Positions 53,996-62,814 of a stretch of DNA of 64,000 nt are shown here, in pieces. The first letter of the stretch is position 1. The number at the start of each line of letters is the position of its first letter. The notes beneath the pieces were generated by a model that was not told where the DNA came from, searched no databases, and saw only the letters and a program-made list of their open reading frames with translations. The position numbers and the translations under genes are program-made. Source of the stretch: Arthrobacter sp. V1I9 (GTDB taxonomy: Bacteria > Actinomycetota > Actinomycetes > Actinomycetales > Micrococcaceae); the NCBI RefSeq assembly GCF_030817075.1, contig NZ_JAUSYU010000001.1, positions 2,170,001 to 2,234,000 on the forward strand, read 5' to 3'.

Positions 53996-55336
53996 CTAGA
54001 GGATGGCCAGGTTGCGCTGCAGCTCGTAGGGCGTCACCTGGAGCCGGTAGTCCTGCCACTCGGCGCGCTTGTTCCGGAGGAAGTGTTCGAAGACCTGCTC
54101 GCCCAGGATCTGCGGCATGAGTTCGGAGTCTTCCATGGTGCGGATGGCGTCATGGAGGCTGGCGGGAAGGGGGTCGTGCCCCATGGCACGGCGCTCCGCG
54201 GAACTGAGCGACCAGACATCGTCCTCTGCGGCTGCGGGAAGGTCATAGCCGCCTTCGATGCCCTTCAGGCCGGCGCCCAGCAGGACGGCGTAGGCCAGGT
54301 ACGGGTTTGCAGCGGAATCGATGCCGCGGTACTCGATCCGCGCCGACTGGCCCTTGCCGGGCTTGTAGAGGGGAACCCGGACCAGTGCTGAGCGGTTGTT
54401 GTGTCCCCAACTCAGGTAGCTGGGGGCTTCGCCGCCGCCCCACAGCCGCTTGTAGGAGTTCACGAACTGGTTTGTCACGGCAGTGAATTCGGGTGCGTGC
54501 TTGAGGATGCCGGCAATGAACTGGCGGGCGGTTTTGGACAGCTGGAACTCCGCACCGGCCTCGTAGAAAGCGTTGGTGTCGCCCTCGAAAAGGGAGAAGT
54601 GGGTGTGCATGCCGGACCCGGGGTGCGCTGTAAAGGGCTTGGGCATGAACGTGGCGTATGTGCCCTGCTGGAGCGCAACTTCCTTGATGATGGTCCGGAA
54701 CGTCATGATGTTGTCCGCCGTCTGGAGGGCATCCGCGTAGCGCAGATCAATCTCGTTCTGCCCCGGGCCGGCTTCATGGTGGCTGAACTCCACCGAGATG
54801 CCCACCGATTCCAGCATGGTCACGGCCGTGCGGCGGAAATCCTGGGCCACGCCGCCCGGGACGTGGTCGAAGTAGCCGCCTTCATCTACGGGCACCGGCG
54901 CGCCGTCCGGCCCGGGCTCCTGGGACTTGAGCAGGTAGAACTCGATTTCCGGGTGGGTGTAGCAGGTAAAGCCCATGTCTGCGGCTTTGGCGAGGGTGCG
55001 CTTGAGGACGTTGCGGGGATCGGCCGCGGAAGGTTCACCGTCAGGGGTGAGGATGTCGCAGAACATGCGGGACGTCTGCTCGGTTTCGCCGCGCCACGGC
55101 AGGATCTGGAAGGTGGACGGGTCCGGCTGCGCGAGCATGTCGGACTCAAACACACGCGCGAGTCCTTCAATGGCTGAACCGTCGAAACCGAGGCCTTCCT
55201 CGAACGCGCCCTCCACTTCCGCAGGCGCCAGCGCCACGGACTTGAGTGAACCCACGACGTCGGTGAACCACAGGCGCACGAAACGTACGTCGCGCTCTTC
55301 GATGGTGCGCAGGACAAACTCTTGCTGGCGGTCCAT
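53996..55336 (-). CDS. glnA2: Second type I glutamine synthetase (GlnA2-like), apparently not adenylylated
   Basis: 446 residues. It starts MDRQQEFVLRTIEERDVRFVRLWFTDVVGSLKSVAL, with GFDGSAIEGLARVFESDM, HPEIEFYLL, FSHHEAGPGQNEIDLRY and FMPKPFTAHPGSGMHTHFSL, all glutamine synthetase motifs. In the place of the adenylylation Tyr it has AAEDDVWSLSSAERRAMG, without a Tyr, as in GlnA2-type enzymes. It is followed at once by glnE, and its stop codon overlaps glnE's ribosome binding site. Whether it makes glutamine or acts on other amines, as some actinobacterial GlnA paralogues do, cannot be told. Confidence 0.92.
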   Translation of the reverse strand: MDRQQEFVLRTIEERDVRFVRLWFTDVVGSLKSVALAPAEVEGAFEEGLGFDGSAIEGLARVFESDMLAQPDPSTFQILPWRGETEQTSRMFCDILTPDGEPSAADPRNVLKRTLAKAADMGFTCYTHPEIEFYLLKSQEPGPDGAPVPVDEGGYFDHVPGGVAQDFRRTAVTMLESVGISVEFSHHEAGPGQNEIDLRYADALQTADNIMTFRTIIKEVALQQGTYATFMPKPFTAHPGSGMHTHFSLFEGDTNAFYEAGAEFQLSKTARQFIAGILKHAPEFTAVTNQFVNSYKRLWGGGEAPSYLSWGHNNRSALVRVPLYKPGKGQSARIEYRGIDSAANPYLAYAVLLGAGLKGIEGGYDLPAAAEDDVWSLSSAERRAMGHDPLPASLHDAIRTMEDSELMPQILGEQVFEHFLRNKRAEWQDYRLQVTPYELQRNLAIL

Positions 55337-55596
55337 AAATGGCCTCTTCTCCGGTCAACGTCCATGCCCCGGTCCGCAGAATGCCGGCAGCAGTTCACAA
55401 ACACTGTACTAAGCAATTGGCGCCGGTGCTGGAGCCTGCAGGCCGCGTAACACAGCGTTAACACTAACGTCGGGGAATGGCGACGGTGGCAGCCGTGGCC
55501 CGGGCCGTTGTCGGGCTCCCCGCTTATGACGCGAATCACCTGGGTGGGAGACGCCGCCGGTAGCTAGGACCGCGGATGCCGCACTACGCTCGTGCC

Positions 55597-56493
55597 ATGG
55601 CCTCCAGCAGCAGCTCCGACGCAAGCATGTCCGCCGACGTCCCCGCCCCCTATGGCAGCGGGCCCGGGATGGGCGTTCCGCCGGCCGCGGAGCGGAAGCC
55701 GGCCAAGGTGCGCCTCCACCACCTGCAGCAGGCCAAGAACGAGGGCACCAAATTCGCGATGCTCACCGCGTACGAGCAGTACACGGCGGAAATCTTCGAC
55801 GCCGCCGGCATCGAGGTGCTCCTGGTGGGCGACTCCGCGTCCAACAATGTCTTCGGCAACGAGACCAGCCTTCCGGTCACCGTGGAGGAACTGCTGCCCC
55901 TGTGCCGGGCAGTTGCCCGCTCTGCCAGGCGCGCCCTCGTTGTGGCGGACCTGCCGTTCGGAAGCTACGAGGTTTCCGCCGAGCAGGCCGTAGCCACGGG
56001 CGTGCGGTTCCTGAAGGAAGGATTGGCGCACGCCGTCAAGATCGAGGGCGGTAAATACTACGCGCCGACTGTCCGGGCCATGGTGCAGGCAGGCATTCCC
56101 GTGATGGCCCACATCGGCTTCACGCCGCAAAGTGAACACGCGCTGGGCGGCTACCGCGTCCAGGGCCGCGGCGATGACGCGCAGCGTTTGATTGACGATG
56201 CCGTGGCGCTGGCGGATGCCGGCGCCTTCACCGTGTTGATGGAGATGGTCCCCGCGGAGACGGCGGCGGCAGTGGATAAGGCCGTCATGGTTCCTACCAT
56301 CGGCATCGGCGCCGGTAAGGAAACCACGGGCCAGGTGCTGGTGTGGCAGGACATGGCCGGGCTGCGGGGCGGCAGGATGGCCAAGTTCGTGAAGCAGTAC
56401 GCGGACCTGCGGACCACGCTCCTGGATGCAGCCGCCGCCTACGGCGAGGATGTCAGGTCCGGCCAGTTCCCCGGGCCCGAGCACACCTTCTAG
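55597..56493 (+). CDS. panB: 3-methyl-2-oxobutanoate hydroxymethyltransferase (PanB)
   Basis: 298 residues from the ATG at 55597. First step of pantothenate synthesis: it adds a hydroxymethyl group from methylene-THF to ketoisovalerate. Signatures are [37 protein letters not shown] (Asp metal ligand in VGDS), [14 protein letters not shown] and [17 protein letters not shown] [25 protein letters not shown]. The metal-site Glu is in VLMEMVPAE, and [18 protein letters not shown] is diagnostic. An in-frame ATG 21 bases upstream (55576) is open but has no support. A 30-residue Ser/Pro/Gly-rich leader precedes the core. Confidence 0.95.
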   Translation: MASSSSSDASMSADVPAPYGSGPGMGVPPAAERKPAKVRLHHLQQAKNEGTKFAMLTAYEQYTAEIFDAAGIEVLLVGDSASNNVFGNETSLPVTVEELLPLCRAVARSARRALVVADLPFGSYEVSAEQAVATGVRFLKEGLAHAVKIEGGKYYAPTVRAMVQAGIPVMAHIGFTPQSEHALGGYRVQGRGDDAQRLIDDAVALADAGAFTVLMEMVPAETAAAVDKAVMVPTIGIGAGKETTGQVLVWQDMAGLRGGRMAKFVKQYADLRTTLLDAAAAYGEDVRSGQFPGPEHTF

Positions 56494-56509
56494 CCGGGTA
56501 CGGACCCGG

Positions 56510-56534
56510 GCAGGCCGGTACTTCGCCGGCCTGC
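56510..56534. terminator. Hairpin between panB and the SPOR-like gene
   Basis: Perfect 9-base stem GCAGGCCGG / CCGGCCTGC with a 7-base loop (TACTTCG), located between two convergent genes. Confidence 0.5.
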
Positions 56535-56547
56535 TCCGCATGTCCAG

Positions 56548-56712
56548 TCAGTCGTCGTCGTCCTTTTCCCAGACTTCATTGCGCGCGCGGACTTTCTCCA
56601 GGGCGTGCTCGGCCTCTTGCCGCGTCTTGTAGGGCCCGATCAGCTGGCTCCAGTCGGAGAGCCGGTCCTCCTCCACCTCGTGGGTCTTGATGTTGTACCA
56701 GTACTCAGCCAT
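56548..56712 (-). CDS. Small SPOR domain-like protein
   Basis: 54 residues, too short for routine ORF calling. The translation is MAEYWYNIKTHEVEEDRLSD followed by WSQLIGPYKTRQEAEHALEK and VRARNEVWEKDDDD. The phrase LIGPYKTRQEAEHALEKVRARNE is typical of the short SPOR-like proteins seen in many actinobacteria, related to the peptidoglycan-binding SPOR fold. Here there is no membrane anchor or signal peptide, so a wall-binding role is uncertain. The GAACAGCGATGG upstream gives a weak ribosome binding site. It is divergent from map (121 bases between starts). Confidence 0.82.
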   Translation of the reverse strand: MAEYWYNIKTHEVEEDRLSDWSQLIGPYKTRQEAEHALEKVRARNEVWEKDDDD

Positions 56713-56833
56713 CGCTGTTCCCCTTCCGCCGGGCAGGGAACCTGCGGCGTGACGCGCGTAACTTAAATCCTCACGCGGGACAGACCTGGCTCCCGGTTGT
56801 TAGGCCTTCTGTGGTGCCTTATATGATCAATCT

Positions 56834-57712
56834 ATGCCTTCCCTTGCCTCGACTGCACCCATCGGCACCCTTACACCGGGAACCGTGGGCCCGCAGCGCC
56901 CCGTTCCGGCGTCCATCGCCCGCCCCGAGTATGTCGGCAGGCCGGCACCTGCCAAGTTCACCGGCTCCGAGGTCAAGTCCGCCGAGACCATCGAGAAGAT
57001 CCGCGTGGCCGCAAAAATCGCCGCGCAGGCCATCGTGGAAGTCGGGAAGCACATCGAGCCGGGCGTCACCACCGACCAGCTGGACAAGGTGGGCCACGAG
57101 TTCCTCCTTGACCATCACGCGTACCCCTCCACCCTCGGATACCGGGGATTCCCCAAGTCCTTGTGCTCGTCGCTCAACGAGGTCATCTGCCACGGCATCC
57201 CGGACACCACGGTGGTCAATGACGGGGACATCCTCAACATCGACATCACGGCCTACATCGACGGCGTCCACGGTGACACCAACTACACGTTCCTGGTAGG
57301 AAATGTAGACGAGGAATCCCGCCTGCTTGTGGAACGGACGCAGGAATCCCTCAACCGGGCCATCAAGGCCGTTGCGCCGGGCCGTGAGATCAACGTGATC
57401 GGCCGCGCCATCCAGTCGTACGCCAAGCGCTTTGGCTATGGCGTGGTCCGGGACTTCACTGGCCACGGCGTAGGTGAAGCCTTCCACACCGGGCTCATCA
57501 TCCCGCATTACGACGCCGCCCCCGCCTACAGCACAGTGATCGAACCCGGCATGGTGTTCACCATTGAACCGATGCTGACCCTCGGCACGGTCGAGTGGGA
57601 CATGTGGGCGGACGACTGGACCGTCGTCACCCGCGACCGCAAACGCACCGCCCAGTTTGAGCACACCCTGCTGGTCACCGAGTCCGGCGCGGAAATCCTC
57701 ACCCTGCCCTGA
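56834..57712 (+). CDS. map: Type I methionyl aminopeptidase
   Basis: 292 residues. It removes the initiator methionine from new proteins. The dinuclear metal ligands can be placed: two Asp in [21 protein letters not shown], His in [13 protein letters not shown], Glu in [10 protein letters not shown] and Glu in [11 protein letters not shown], the usual five-ligand set. The Cys and His of the substrate pocket are in NEVICHGIP. An N-terminal extension of about 35 residues ([22 protein letters not shown]) includes the Pro-rich linker common in actinobacterial type Ic enzymes. ppgK follows 123 bases downstream. Confidence 0.95.
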   Translation: MPSLASTAPIGTLTPGTVGPQRPVPASIARPEYVGRPAPAKFTGSEVKSAETIEKIRVAAKIAAQAIVEVGKHIEPGVTTDQLDKVGHEFLLDHHAYPSTLGYRGFPKSLCSSLNEVICHGIPDTTVVNDGDILNIDITAYIDGVHGDTNYTFLVGNVDEESRLLVERTQESLNRAIKAVAPGREINVIGRAIQSYAKRFGYGVVRDFTGHGVGEAFHTGLIIPHYDAAPAYSTVIEPGMVFTIEPMLTLGTVEWDMWADDWTVVTRDRKRTAQFEHTLLVTESGAEILTLP

Positions 57713-57835
57713 CCCGGCCGCCCGACGGAAGCGGAACACCACCTGTCAACGGCCAGCCGCTGACCCAGCAACCACCCCGGGGCCGGCTGCCCGCCGCCCC
57801 TTCCCTGCCCGCCCCCTGCCACGAACGGAAACCCA

Positions 57836-58639
57836 TTGGCCAAGAAGGACGAAAAGTCGCAAAAGAACGCCCCGCTGATCGGCATCGACATCGGAGGCAC
57901 GGGAATCAAGGGCGGCATCGTCGACCTGAAAAAAGGCAAACTGCTCGGTGAACGGTTCCGCGTTCCCACCCCGCAGCCCGCTACCCCGGAGTCCGTTGCC
58001 GAGGCAGTGGCGCTGGTGGTTTCCGAACTCTCGGCCCGCCCCGAGGCTCCGGCCGCCGGCTCCCCCGTAGGCGTCACTTTCCCCGGCATCATCCAGCACG
58101 GCGTGGTCCACTCCGCCGCCAACGTGGACAAGAGCTGGCTCAACACCGACATCGACGGGCTCCTCACGGCGCGCCTGGGCCGTCCCGTGGAGGTCATCAA
58201 CGACGCCGACGCCGCCGGGCTTGCGGAAGCCCGGTACGGCGCTGGCGCAGGCATCGCAGGCACAGTCCTGGTGATCACCCTCGGCACCGGGATCGGTTCA
58301 GCCTTTATCTTCGACGGCAAGCTGGTACCGAACGCTGAGCTGGGCCACCTCGAGATCGACGGCCACGACGCGGAGACCAAGGCCTCCGCCGTGGCACGCG
58401 AACGGGACGGCCTGACGTGGGACCAGTACAGCGTCCTCCTGCAGCGCTACTTCTCCCACGTCGAGTTCCTGTTCTCCCCCGAACTGTTCATCGTTGGCGG
58501 CGGCATTTCCAAACGCGCGGATGAGTACTTGCCCAACCTCAAACTCCGCACGCCGATCGTGCCCGCAGTCCTGCGGAACGAGGCCGGCATTGTGGGTGCC
58601 GCCATTGAAATCGCACTGAAGCACAAGCTCGCCAAGTAA
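57836..58639 (+). CDS. ppgK: Polyphosphate glucokinase
   Basis: 267 residues from a TTG start with CGGAAA in front. It phosphorylates glucose using polyphosphate (and usually ATP). The ROK-type phosphate loop is IGIDIGGTGIKGGIVDL. The glucose-binding Asn-Asp lies in VEVINDADAAGLAEARYGAGAG, a second phosphate site is LGTGIGSAFIFDGKLVPN, and LGHLEIDGHDAE follows. This short single-domain form with GHLEIDGHDAE is typical of PPGK in actinobacteria rather than of general ROK glucokinases. The next gene starts 1 base after the stop, so the two form an operon. Confidence 0.93.
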   Translation: MAKKDEKSQKNAPLIGIDIGGTGIKGGIVDLKKGKLLGERFRVPTPQPATPESVAEAVALVVSELSARPEAPAAGSPVGVTFPGIIQHGVVHSAANVDKSWLNTDIDGLLTARLGRPVEVINDADAAGLAEARYGAGAGIAGTVLVITLGTGIGSAFIFDGKLVPNAELGHLEIDGHDAETKASAVARERDGLTWDQYSVLLQRYFSHVEFLFSPELFIVGGGISKRADEYLPNLKLRTPIVPAVLRNEAGIVGAAIEIALKHKLAK

Positions 58640-58640
58640 G

Positions 58641-59405
58641 GTGCGCGCTCCTGCTCCCGCCCGGGGCGTTATGGTGGTCACCGGCGCCAGCCGCGGCATC
58701 GGTGCCGCCATCGCCCGGCTGGCTGCCCGTGCAGGCTACGCCGTGGTGGTGAACTATTCGGCAGATGCGGACGGTGCGGCAGCCGTGGTTGAGGATATTG
58801 CGAACGACGGCGGCACGGCGGTTCCTGCCCGGGCGGACGTTAGTGACCCTGCCGCGGTCCGTTCCCTCTTCGATGCCGCCGCGCGGCTGGGGACGTTGAC
58901 GGCAGTGGTGAACAACGCAGGGATCACCGGCAACCTGATGGGGAACCTCGTGGACGTGCCTGCGGAGAATGTCCGGCGGGTCATGGACGTCAATGTGACG
59001 GGACTGATCTACGTCTGCCAGGAGGCGGTGCGCCGTCTCAGCATCCACACCGGTGGCGCGGGCGGTTCGGTTATCAACATTTCGTCCACTGCAACCAAGG
59101 CAGGCTCCCCCGGAACCTGGGCGCACTACGCGGCCTCCAAAGGAGCGGTGGACGTCCTCACCACAGGATTTGCGGCCGAAGTGGCCCAGCAGGGCATCCG
59201 GGTGAACGCAGTGGCGCCGGGCAGCACCAACACAGGCCTGCATGCGGCGGCCGGCATGCCGGACCGTGTGGAGCGGCTGAACCCGACCATCCCGCTTGGC
59301 AGGGGCGCCGAGCCCGAAGAAGTAGCGGCCGCCGTCCTGTGGCTGATGTCCGCGGAGGCGGCCTACATCACCGGCGCGGTGTTGCCTGTTTCAGGGGGAA
59401 GGTAG
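58641..59405 (+). CDS. SDR family oxidoreductase
   Basis: 254 residues from the GTG at 58641, beginning 1 base after the ppgK stop. The NAD(P)-binding motif is VVTGASRGIGAAIARLAARAGY. The NNAG motif is AVVNNAGITGN, the catalytic Ser is in SVINISST and the Tyr-X3-Lys in YAASKGAVDVLTTGF. GIRVNAVAPGSTNTGLHA and the C-terminal AAYITGAVLPVSGG complete a classical short-chain dehydrogenase/reductase. The residue after the second beta strand suggests NADP preference, which I cannot fix. Substrate unknown. No clear link to ppgK except the tight spacing. Confidence 0.9.
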   Translation: MRAPAPARGVMVVTGASRGIGAAIARLAARAGYAVVVNYSADADGAAAVVEDIANDGGTAVPARADVSDPAAVRSLFDAAARLGTLTAVVNNAGITGNLMGNLVDVPAENVRRVMDVNVTGLIYVCQEAVRRLSIHTGGAGGSVINISSTATKAGSPGTWAHYAASKGAVDVLTTGFAAEVAQQGIRVNAVAPGSTNTGLHAAAGMPDRVERLNPTIPLGRGAEPEEVAAAVLWLMSAEAAYITGAVLPVSGGR

Positions 59406-59477
59406 CCGCGTGCCCCCTGGGGGCAGGCGTGGTGCCGGTGGTGGCTGCGGCTTCCCCTCCAGTGCCACCACCGGAGC

Positions 59478-59984
59478 TTACAGTGGGCTCTTTTCGGAGC
59501 TCTTGGCGCCCTTGGCGGGAGTGCTCTTCGCGTCTTCTTCGGCTTCCTGGCGGAGCAGGGCGATGGCCGTTTCGAAATCCTCGAGGGATTCGAAGGCCTG
59601 GTAAACGCTCGCGAAGCGAAGGTAGGCCACCTTGTCCAGCTTCTGCAGCGGACCAAGGATAACGAGTCCCACCTCGTGGGCGTCGATCTCAGCGGCGCCG
59701 GATGAGCGGATCTGCTCCTCGACTTCCTGGGCGAGCAGAGCGAGGTCGTCTTCGCTGACCGGGCGTCCCTGGCAAGCCTTGCGCACACCGTTGATCACCT
59801 TGCTGCGGCTGAAGGGCTCGCCCACGCCGGAACGCTTGATGACGGACAGACTGGTGGTTTCCACGGTAGTGAACCGGCGCCCGCATTCAGGGCACTGGCG
59901 GCGCCGGCGGATGGCCGAGCCATCGTCCGCCATTCGGCTGTCCACCACCCGGGAGTCGGGGTTGCGGCAGAACGGACAGTACAT
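59478..59984 (-). CDS. nrdR: Transcriptional repressor NrdR
   Basis: 168 residues from the ATG at 59984 ([17 protein letters not shown]). A longer open frame to 60050 lacks support. The N-terminal zinc ribbon is C-P-F-C ... [12 protein letters not shown], followed by the ATP-cone ([29 protein letters not shown]) and [18 protein letters not shown] and [17 protein letters not shown], the full family profile. NrdR binds dATP/ATP and represses ribonucleotide reductase genes through NrdR boxes. No nrd gene is nearby, but possible NrdR boxes lie upstream of this gene itself. The Glu/Ala/Lys-rich tail is extra to the family core. Confidence 0.95.
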   Translation of the reverse strand: MYCPFCRNPDSRVVDSRMADDGSAIRRRRQCPECGRRFTTVETTSLSVIKRSGVGEPFSRSKVINGVRKACQGRPVSEDDLALLAQEVEEQIRSSGAAEIDAHEVGLVILGPLQKLDKVAYLRFASVYQAFESLEDFETAIALLRQEAEEDAKSTPAKGAKSSEKSPL

Positions 59985-60108
59985 AACGTCCCTTCTTTCG
60001 CTTGATATTCTTGCTTGGTGTTGCCAGGCTTTATGGACGCGGCAAGACATAGCCCGGCCCGCGGCGCCTCCAGTTTACGTCCCGGAGCCCGCTAATAACA
60101 ACCCTGTA

Positions 60109-60144
60109 ATTACTACATGTTGTGGTGGGCACTACTAGATGTCG
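60109..60144 (-). promoter_or_regulatory. Possible tandem NrdR boxes upstream of nrdR
   Basis: On the minus strand CCACAACATGTAGTAA (60109-60124) matches 11 of 16 positions of an ACACNATATATAGTGT-type NrdR box. CGACATCTAGTAGTGC (60129-60144) shares the ACA...TAGTG halves. Start-to-start spacing is 20 bases, about two helical turns. The pair lies about 125 bases before the nrdR ATG and so fits autoregulation. Confidence 0.35.
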
Positions 60145-60165
60145 GGCCCGCGGCAGTCCCTGGGC

Positions 60166-61533
60166 TCAGGAGAACCGGGCCGTGACCGCCTCGCCGTGGG
60201 CGGGCAGGTCTTCTGCGCCGGACAGGCTGACGATGTGGCCGCTCACTTCTGCCAGCGCCTCACGGCTGTAGTTCACTACCTGGATGGCCCGGAGGAAGGT
60301 GGTGACGTTCAGGCCGGACGAGAAGGCAGCCGTGCCGCTGGTGGGCAGCACGTGGTTGGAGCCGGCGCAGTAGTCCCCAAGGCTGACTGGGCTGAAGTCG
60401 CCAACGAAGATGGCCCCGGCATTACGGATCCTGGCGGCCACGCCGGCGGCGTCGCGGGTCATGATTTCAAGGTGCTCCGCCGCGTAGGCGTCACAGGCGG
60501 CGATGCCCTGGTCAAGGTCGTCCACCAGGACCGCCCCGGACTGCGGGCCGGACAGCGCTTCGATGACGCGGCCGGAGTGCTTGGTGGCGGCGGCCTGCCG
60601 GTCCAGTTCGGTGCGGACGGCGGCGGCGAGGTCTTCGGAATCCGTGATGAGCACCGAGGCCGCCTTGGGATCGTGTTCCGCCTGGCTGATCAGGTCGGCG
60701 GCGACCAGTGCAGGTTGGGCCGTGGAGTCCGCGAGGATTGCAATCTCGGTGGTGCCGGCCTCGGAATCGATACCTACTGCGCCTTTCACCAGGCGCTTGG
60801 CCGTCGCCACGAAAATATTGCCCGGCCCGGTCACCACGTCCACCGGTTCCAGCGATGGACCGGCCTCCGTGGCGGGCACCCCGTAGGCGAACGCGGCGAT
60901 GGCCTGGGCGCCGCCGATGGCGTACACCTCCGTGATGCCGAGCAGCGCAGCGGCGGCAAGGATGGTGGGGTGCGGCAGGCCGTCGAACTCTTTCTGCGGG
61001 GGCGAGGCCAGGGCAATGGACTCTACTCCGGCGGCGAGTGCCGGTACCACGTTCATGATGACGGAGGACGGGTAGACGGCAAGGCCGCCGGGCACGTAGA
61101 GTCCCACCCGCGCCACCGGCAGCCAGTTCTGGCTGACCAGTGCGCCGTCGCCTAGCTGAACCTCCACGTTGCGCGGACGCTGGCCATCGGCAAACCGGCG
61201 TGCCCGGCTGATTGATTCCTCCAGCGCCATCCGGACGGCGGGGTCCAGCTCCTGCAGTGCTGCCGCAAGGGCCTCCTGCGGAACGAGGGGGTGGTTCTGC
61301 TCCACGCCGTCGAAGCGAAGGGCCAATTTTCCCAGTGCGTCGAAGCCCCGCTGCCGGACGGCGGAGATAATGTCGAGGACCTTCTCTTCGGCGTCGGCTA
61401 CCGTCTGGCCCTGGGCGCGGGGCACAGCGGCGCGGAGTTCCGCGAGGGTCAGGTTCCGGCCGCGGAGGTCAACAGTGCGGAAATTCACGGCGGCATCAGC
61501 GGGGGTTGCGGGAAGATCGGAAGAAATGGTCAC
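60166..61533 (-). CDS. hisD: Histidinol dehydrogenase
   Basis: 455 residues from a GTG. It catalyses the last two steps of histidine synthesis, L-histidinol to L-histidine with NAD+ and zinc. Family blocks are visible: [78 protein letters not shown], and the zinc-site SQAEHDPKA (Gln, His) and AAEHLEIM (catalytic Glu-His). The start is 4 bases after the stop of the membrane protein gene at 61538, so both are co-transcribed. nrdR lies downstream on the same strand with a gap of 181 bases. Confidence 0.96.
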   Translation of the reverse strand: MTISSDLPATPADAAVNFRTVDLRGRNLTLAELRAAVPRAQGQTVADAEEKVLDIISAVRQRGFDALGKLALRFDGVEQNHPLVPQEALAAALQELDPAVRMALEESISRARRFADGQRPRNVEVQLGDGALVSQNWLPVARVGLYVPGGLAVYPSSVIMNVVPALAAGVESIALASPPQKEFDGLPHPTILAAAALLGITEVYAIGGAQAIAAFAYGVPATEAGPSLEPVDVVTGPGNIFVATAKRLVKGAVGIDSEAGTTEIAILADSTAQPALVAADLISQAEHDPKAASVLITDSEDLAAAVRTELDRQAAATKHSGRVIEALSGPQSGAVLVDDLDQGIAACDAYAAEHLEIMTRDAAGVAARIRNAGAIFVGDFSPVSLGDYCAGSNHVLPTSGTAAFSSGLNVTTFLRAIQVVNYSREALAEVSGHIVSLSGAEDLPAHGEAVTARFS

Positions 61534-61537
61534 CGCA

Positions 61538-62089
61538 CTATTTTACGGGCCCCGGCGCAACGTGCTGCGACCGGTGCAGGCCGCCGTCGTCCTTACCGCC
61601 GTTCTCCTTCCTTCCGAGGAGGTGCATCAACTCCAGCACAAAGACGGACACGGCAGTGGCAGCGGGCCACAGCAGCAGCACAGGCAGGGAGCGCAACGAA
61701 AAGGCAATGCTGGCGTTGGCCGAGGCGTCTACCGCGGGTCCCCACAGCTGCGCGGACAGCAGGCCCGCCTGCCAGGCCAGCACGGCGCCGCACAGGGCGC
61801 CCGCCAGCCCCATGAGCAGGTCGGCCTGCGGATCCCGGCGCTTTTTGTCCGTCAGGAACACTGCCAGGAGGCACCCGGCGAAGACCAGAAGCCCGGCCAG
61901 CGTGAGGTCCCTGGGGAGCCAGACCAGGGGGTTGGTGCCGGTCCCGAGGGATGCCTCCCTGGTAATGAGGTTGAGGCCGCCGGGCGCGAGCAGCCACCAG
62001 AGAATTCCCACAGGCACTCCCCCCGCTGCCGGGACCGCGAGCATGGCCCAGGGCAGCCGCGGGCGTGCGCGGCGGGTTGGTTTCATCAT
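61538..62089 (-). CDS. Conserved four-helix membrane protein
   Basis: 183 residues. The N-terminus is basic ([11 protein letters not shown]). Four hydrophobic segments follow: [69 protein letters not shown] and [25 protein letters not shown]. The charged [14 protein letters not shown] between helices 2 and 3 is cytoplasmic by the positive-inside rule. It resembles the DUF2567 type in topology and size, but I cannot confirm the family. It sits 4 bases upstream of hisD. The tail ([20 protein letters not shown]) is hydrophilic. Confidence 0.75.
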   Translation of the reverse strand: MMKPTRRARPRLPWAMLAVPAAGGVPVGILWWLLAPGGLNLITREASLGTGTNPLVWLPRDLTLAGLLVFAGCLLAVFLTDKKRRDPQADLLMGLAGALCGAVLAWQAGLLSAQLWGPAVDASANASIAFSLRSLPVLLLWPAATAVSVFVLELMHLLGRKENGGKDDGGLHRSQHVAPGPVK

Positions 62090-62214
62090 GCAACAAACCT
62101 TAACAAATGTTCCGCCGGCTTAACCGCCGGACGTGGGAGTTCAAGTAATTCCCTGCCTGGCCAACCGGACCATACCCTTGAAGGAGAACACAACCACCAC
62201 CATCAGGAGTTCCC

Positions 62215-62715
62215 GTGACCGTAAATGACGTGCCGTTCGAGCGGACGTTCAGGGAGATGTTTCGGCGCCACGCCGCGGGAGTTGCCATCATCACGGTCAA
62301 CTACCAGGACAGCCCGTTCGGCTTCACTGCCACCTCCGTAGCGTCGTTGTCGGCGCAGCCCCCGCGCTTTACCTTCAATATGGCGCGCAGTTCCAGGTCA
62401 TGGCCTGCCGTGGCCAACACCACCTACCTCGGCGTCCACATGCTTGGACTGGAGAACCAGCAACTCGCCGACCGGTTTGCCGGCGCCGGCAACCGTTTTG
62501 AGGGCGACCACTGGGACGTCGGGCCGCACGGGGTACCGGTGCTGAAGGACGTGGCCGGCTGGTTGATTGGCGAGGTGCAGATGCGCCTCTCGTTCGAGAA
62601 CAACGCGGTTGTGGTGGTGCAGGTGGTCGACGGCCAGGTGGGCGGCGACGGGTCGCCACTCCTCTACCACTCCGGCGGGTACAGCCAGCCGGTGCCGCTC
62701 GACTACGAAATCTAA
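62215..62715 (+). CDS. Flavin reductase family protein
   Basis: 166 residues from a GTG. The family core (FREMFRRHAAGVAIITVNYQDSPFGFTATSVASLSAQPPRFTFNMARSSRSW) is the FMN-binding split-barrel of HpaC-like reductases, which supply reduced flavin to monooxygenases. VHMLGLENQQLADRFAG and HSGGYSQPV complete the pattern. No partner oxygenase lies nearby, so its role may be general. The gene is divergent from the membrane protein at 61538, with 125 bases between start codons, and ends before a terminator shared with dnaE. Confidence 0.9.
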   Translation: MTVNDVPFERTFREMFRRHAAGVAIITVNYQDSPFGFTATSVASLSAQPPRFTFNMARSSRSWPAVANTTYLGVHMLGLENQQLADRFAGAGNRFEGDHWDVGPHGVPVLKDVAGWLIGEVQMRLSFENNAVVVVQVVDGQVGGDGSPLLYHSGGYSQPVPLDYEI

Positions 62716-62774
62716 GGGCCCCCGCCAGGCGACCAGGCATGGCGCCTAAAACAGGCGTCAAGAAACAGCAGCCA

Positions 62775-62800
62775 ACGACGGCGGGGAGTCCCGCCGTCGT
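62775..62800. terminator. Terminator between the flavin reductase gene and dnaE
   Basis: Perfect 11-base stem ACGACGGCGGG / CCCGCCGTCGT with a 4-base loop, between two convergent genes. No T-run. Confidence 0.6.
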
Positions 62801-62814
62801 CCGCTCCCTGTATG

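Noticed and set aside
60111..60127. TACTACA-TGT-TGTGGTG as a fifth BlaI operator
   Set aside because: Only the inner half-sites match. The second arm departs from TGTAGAA at several positions, and it reads better as an NrdR box.
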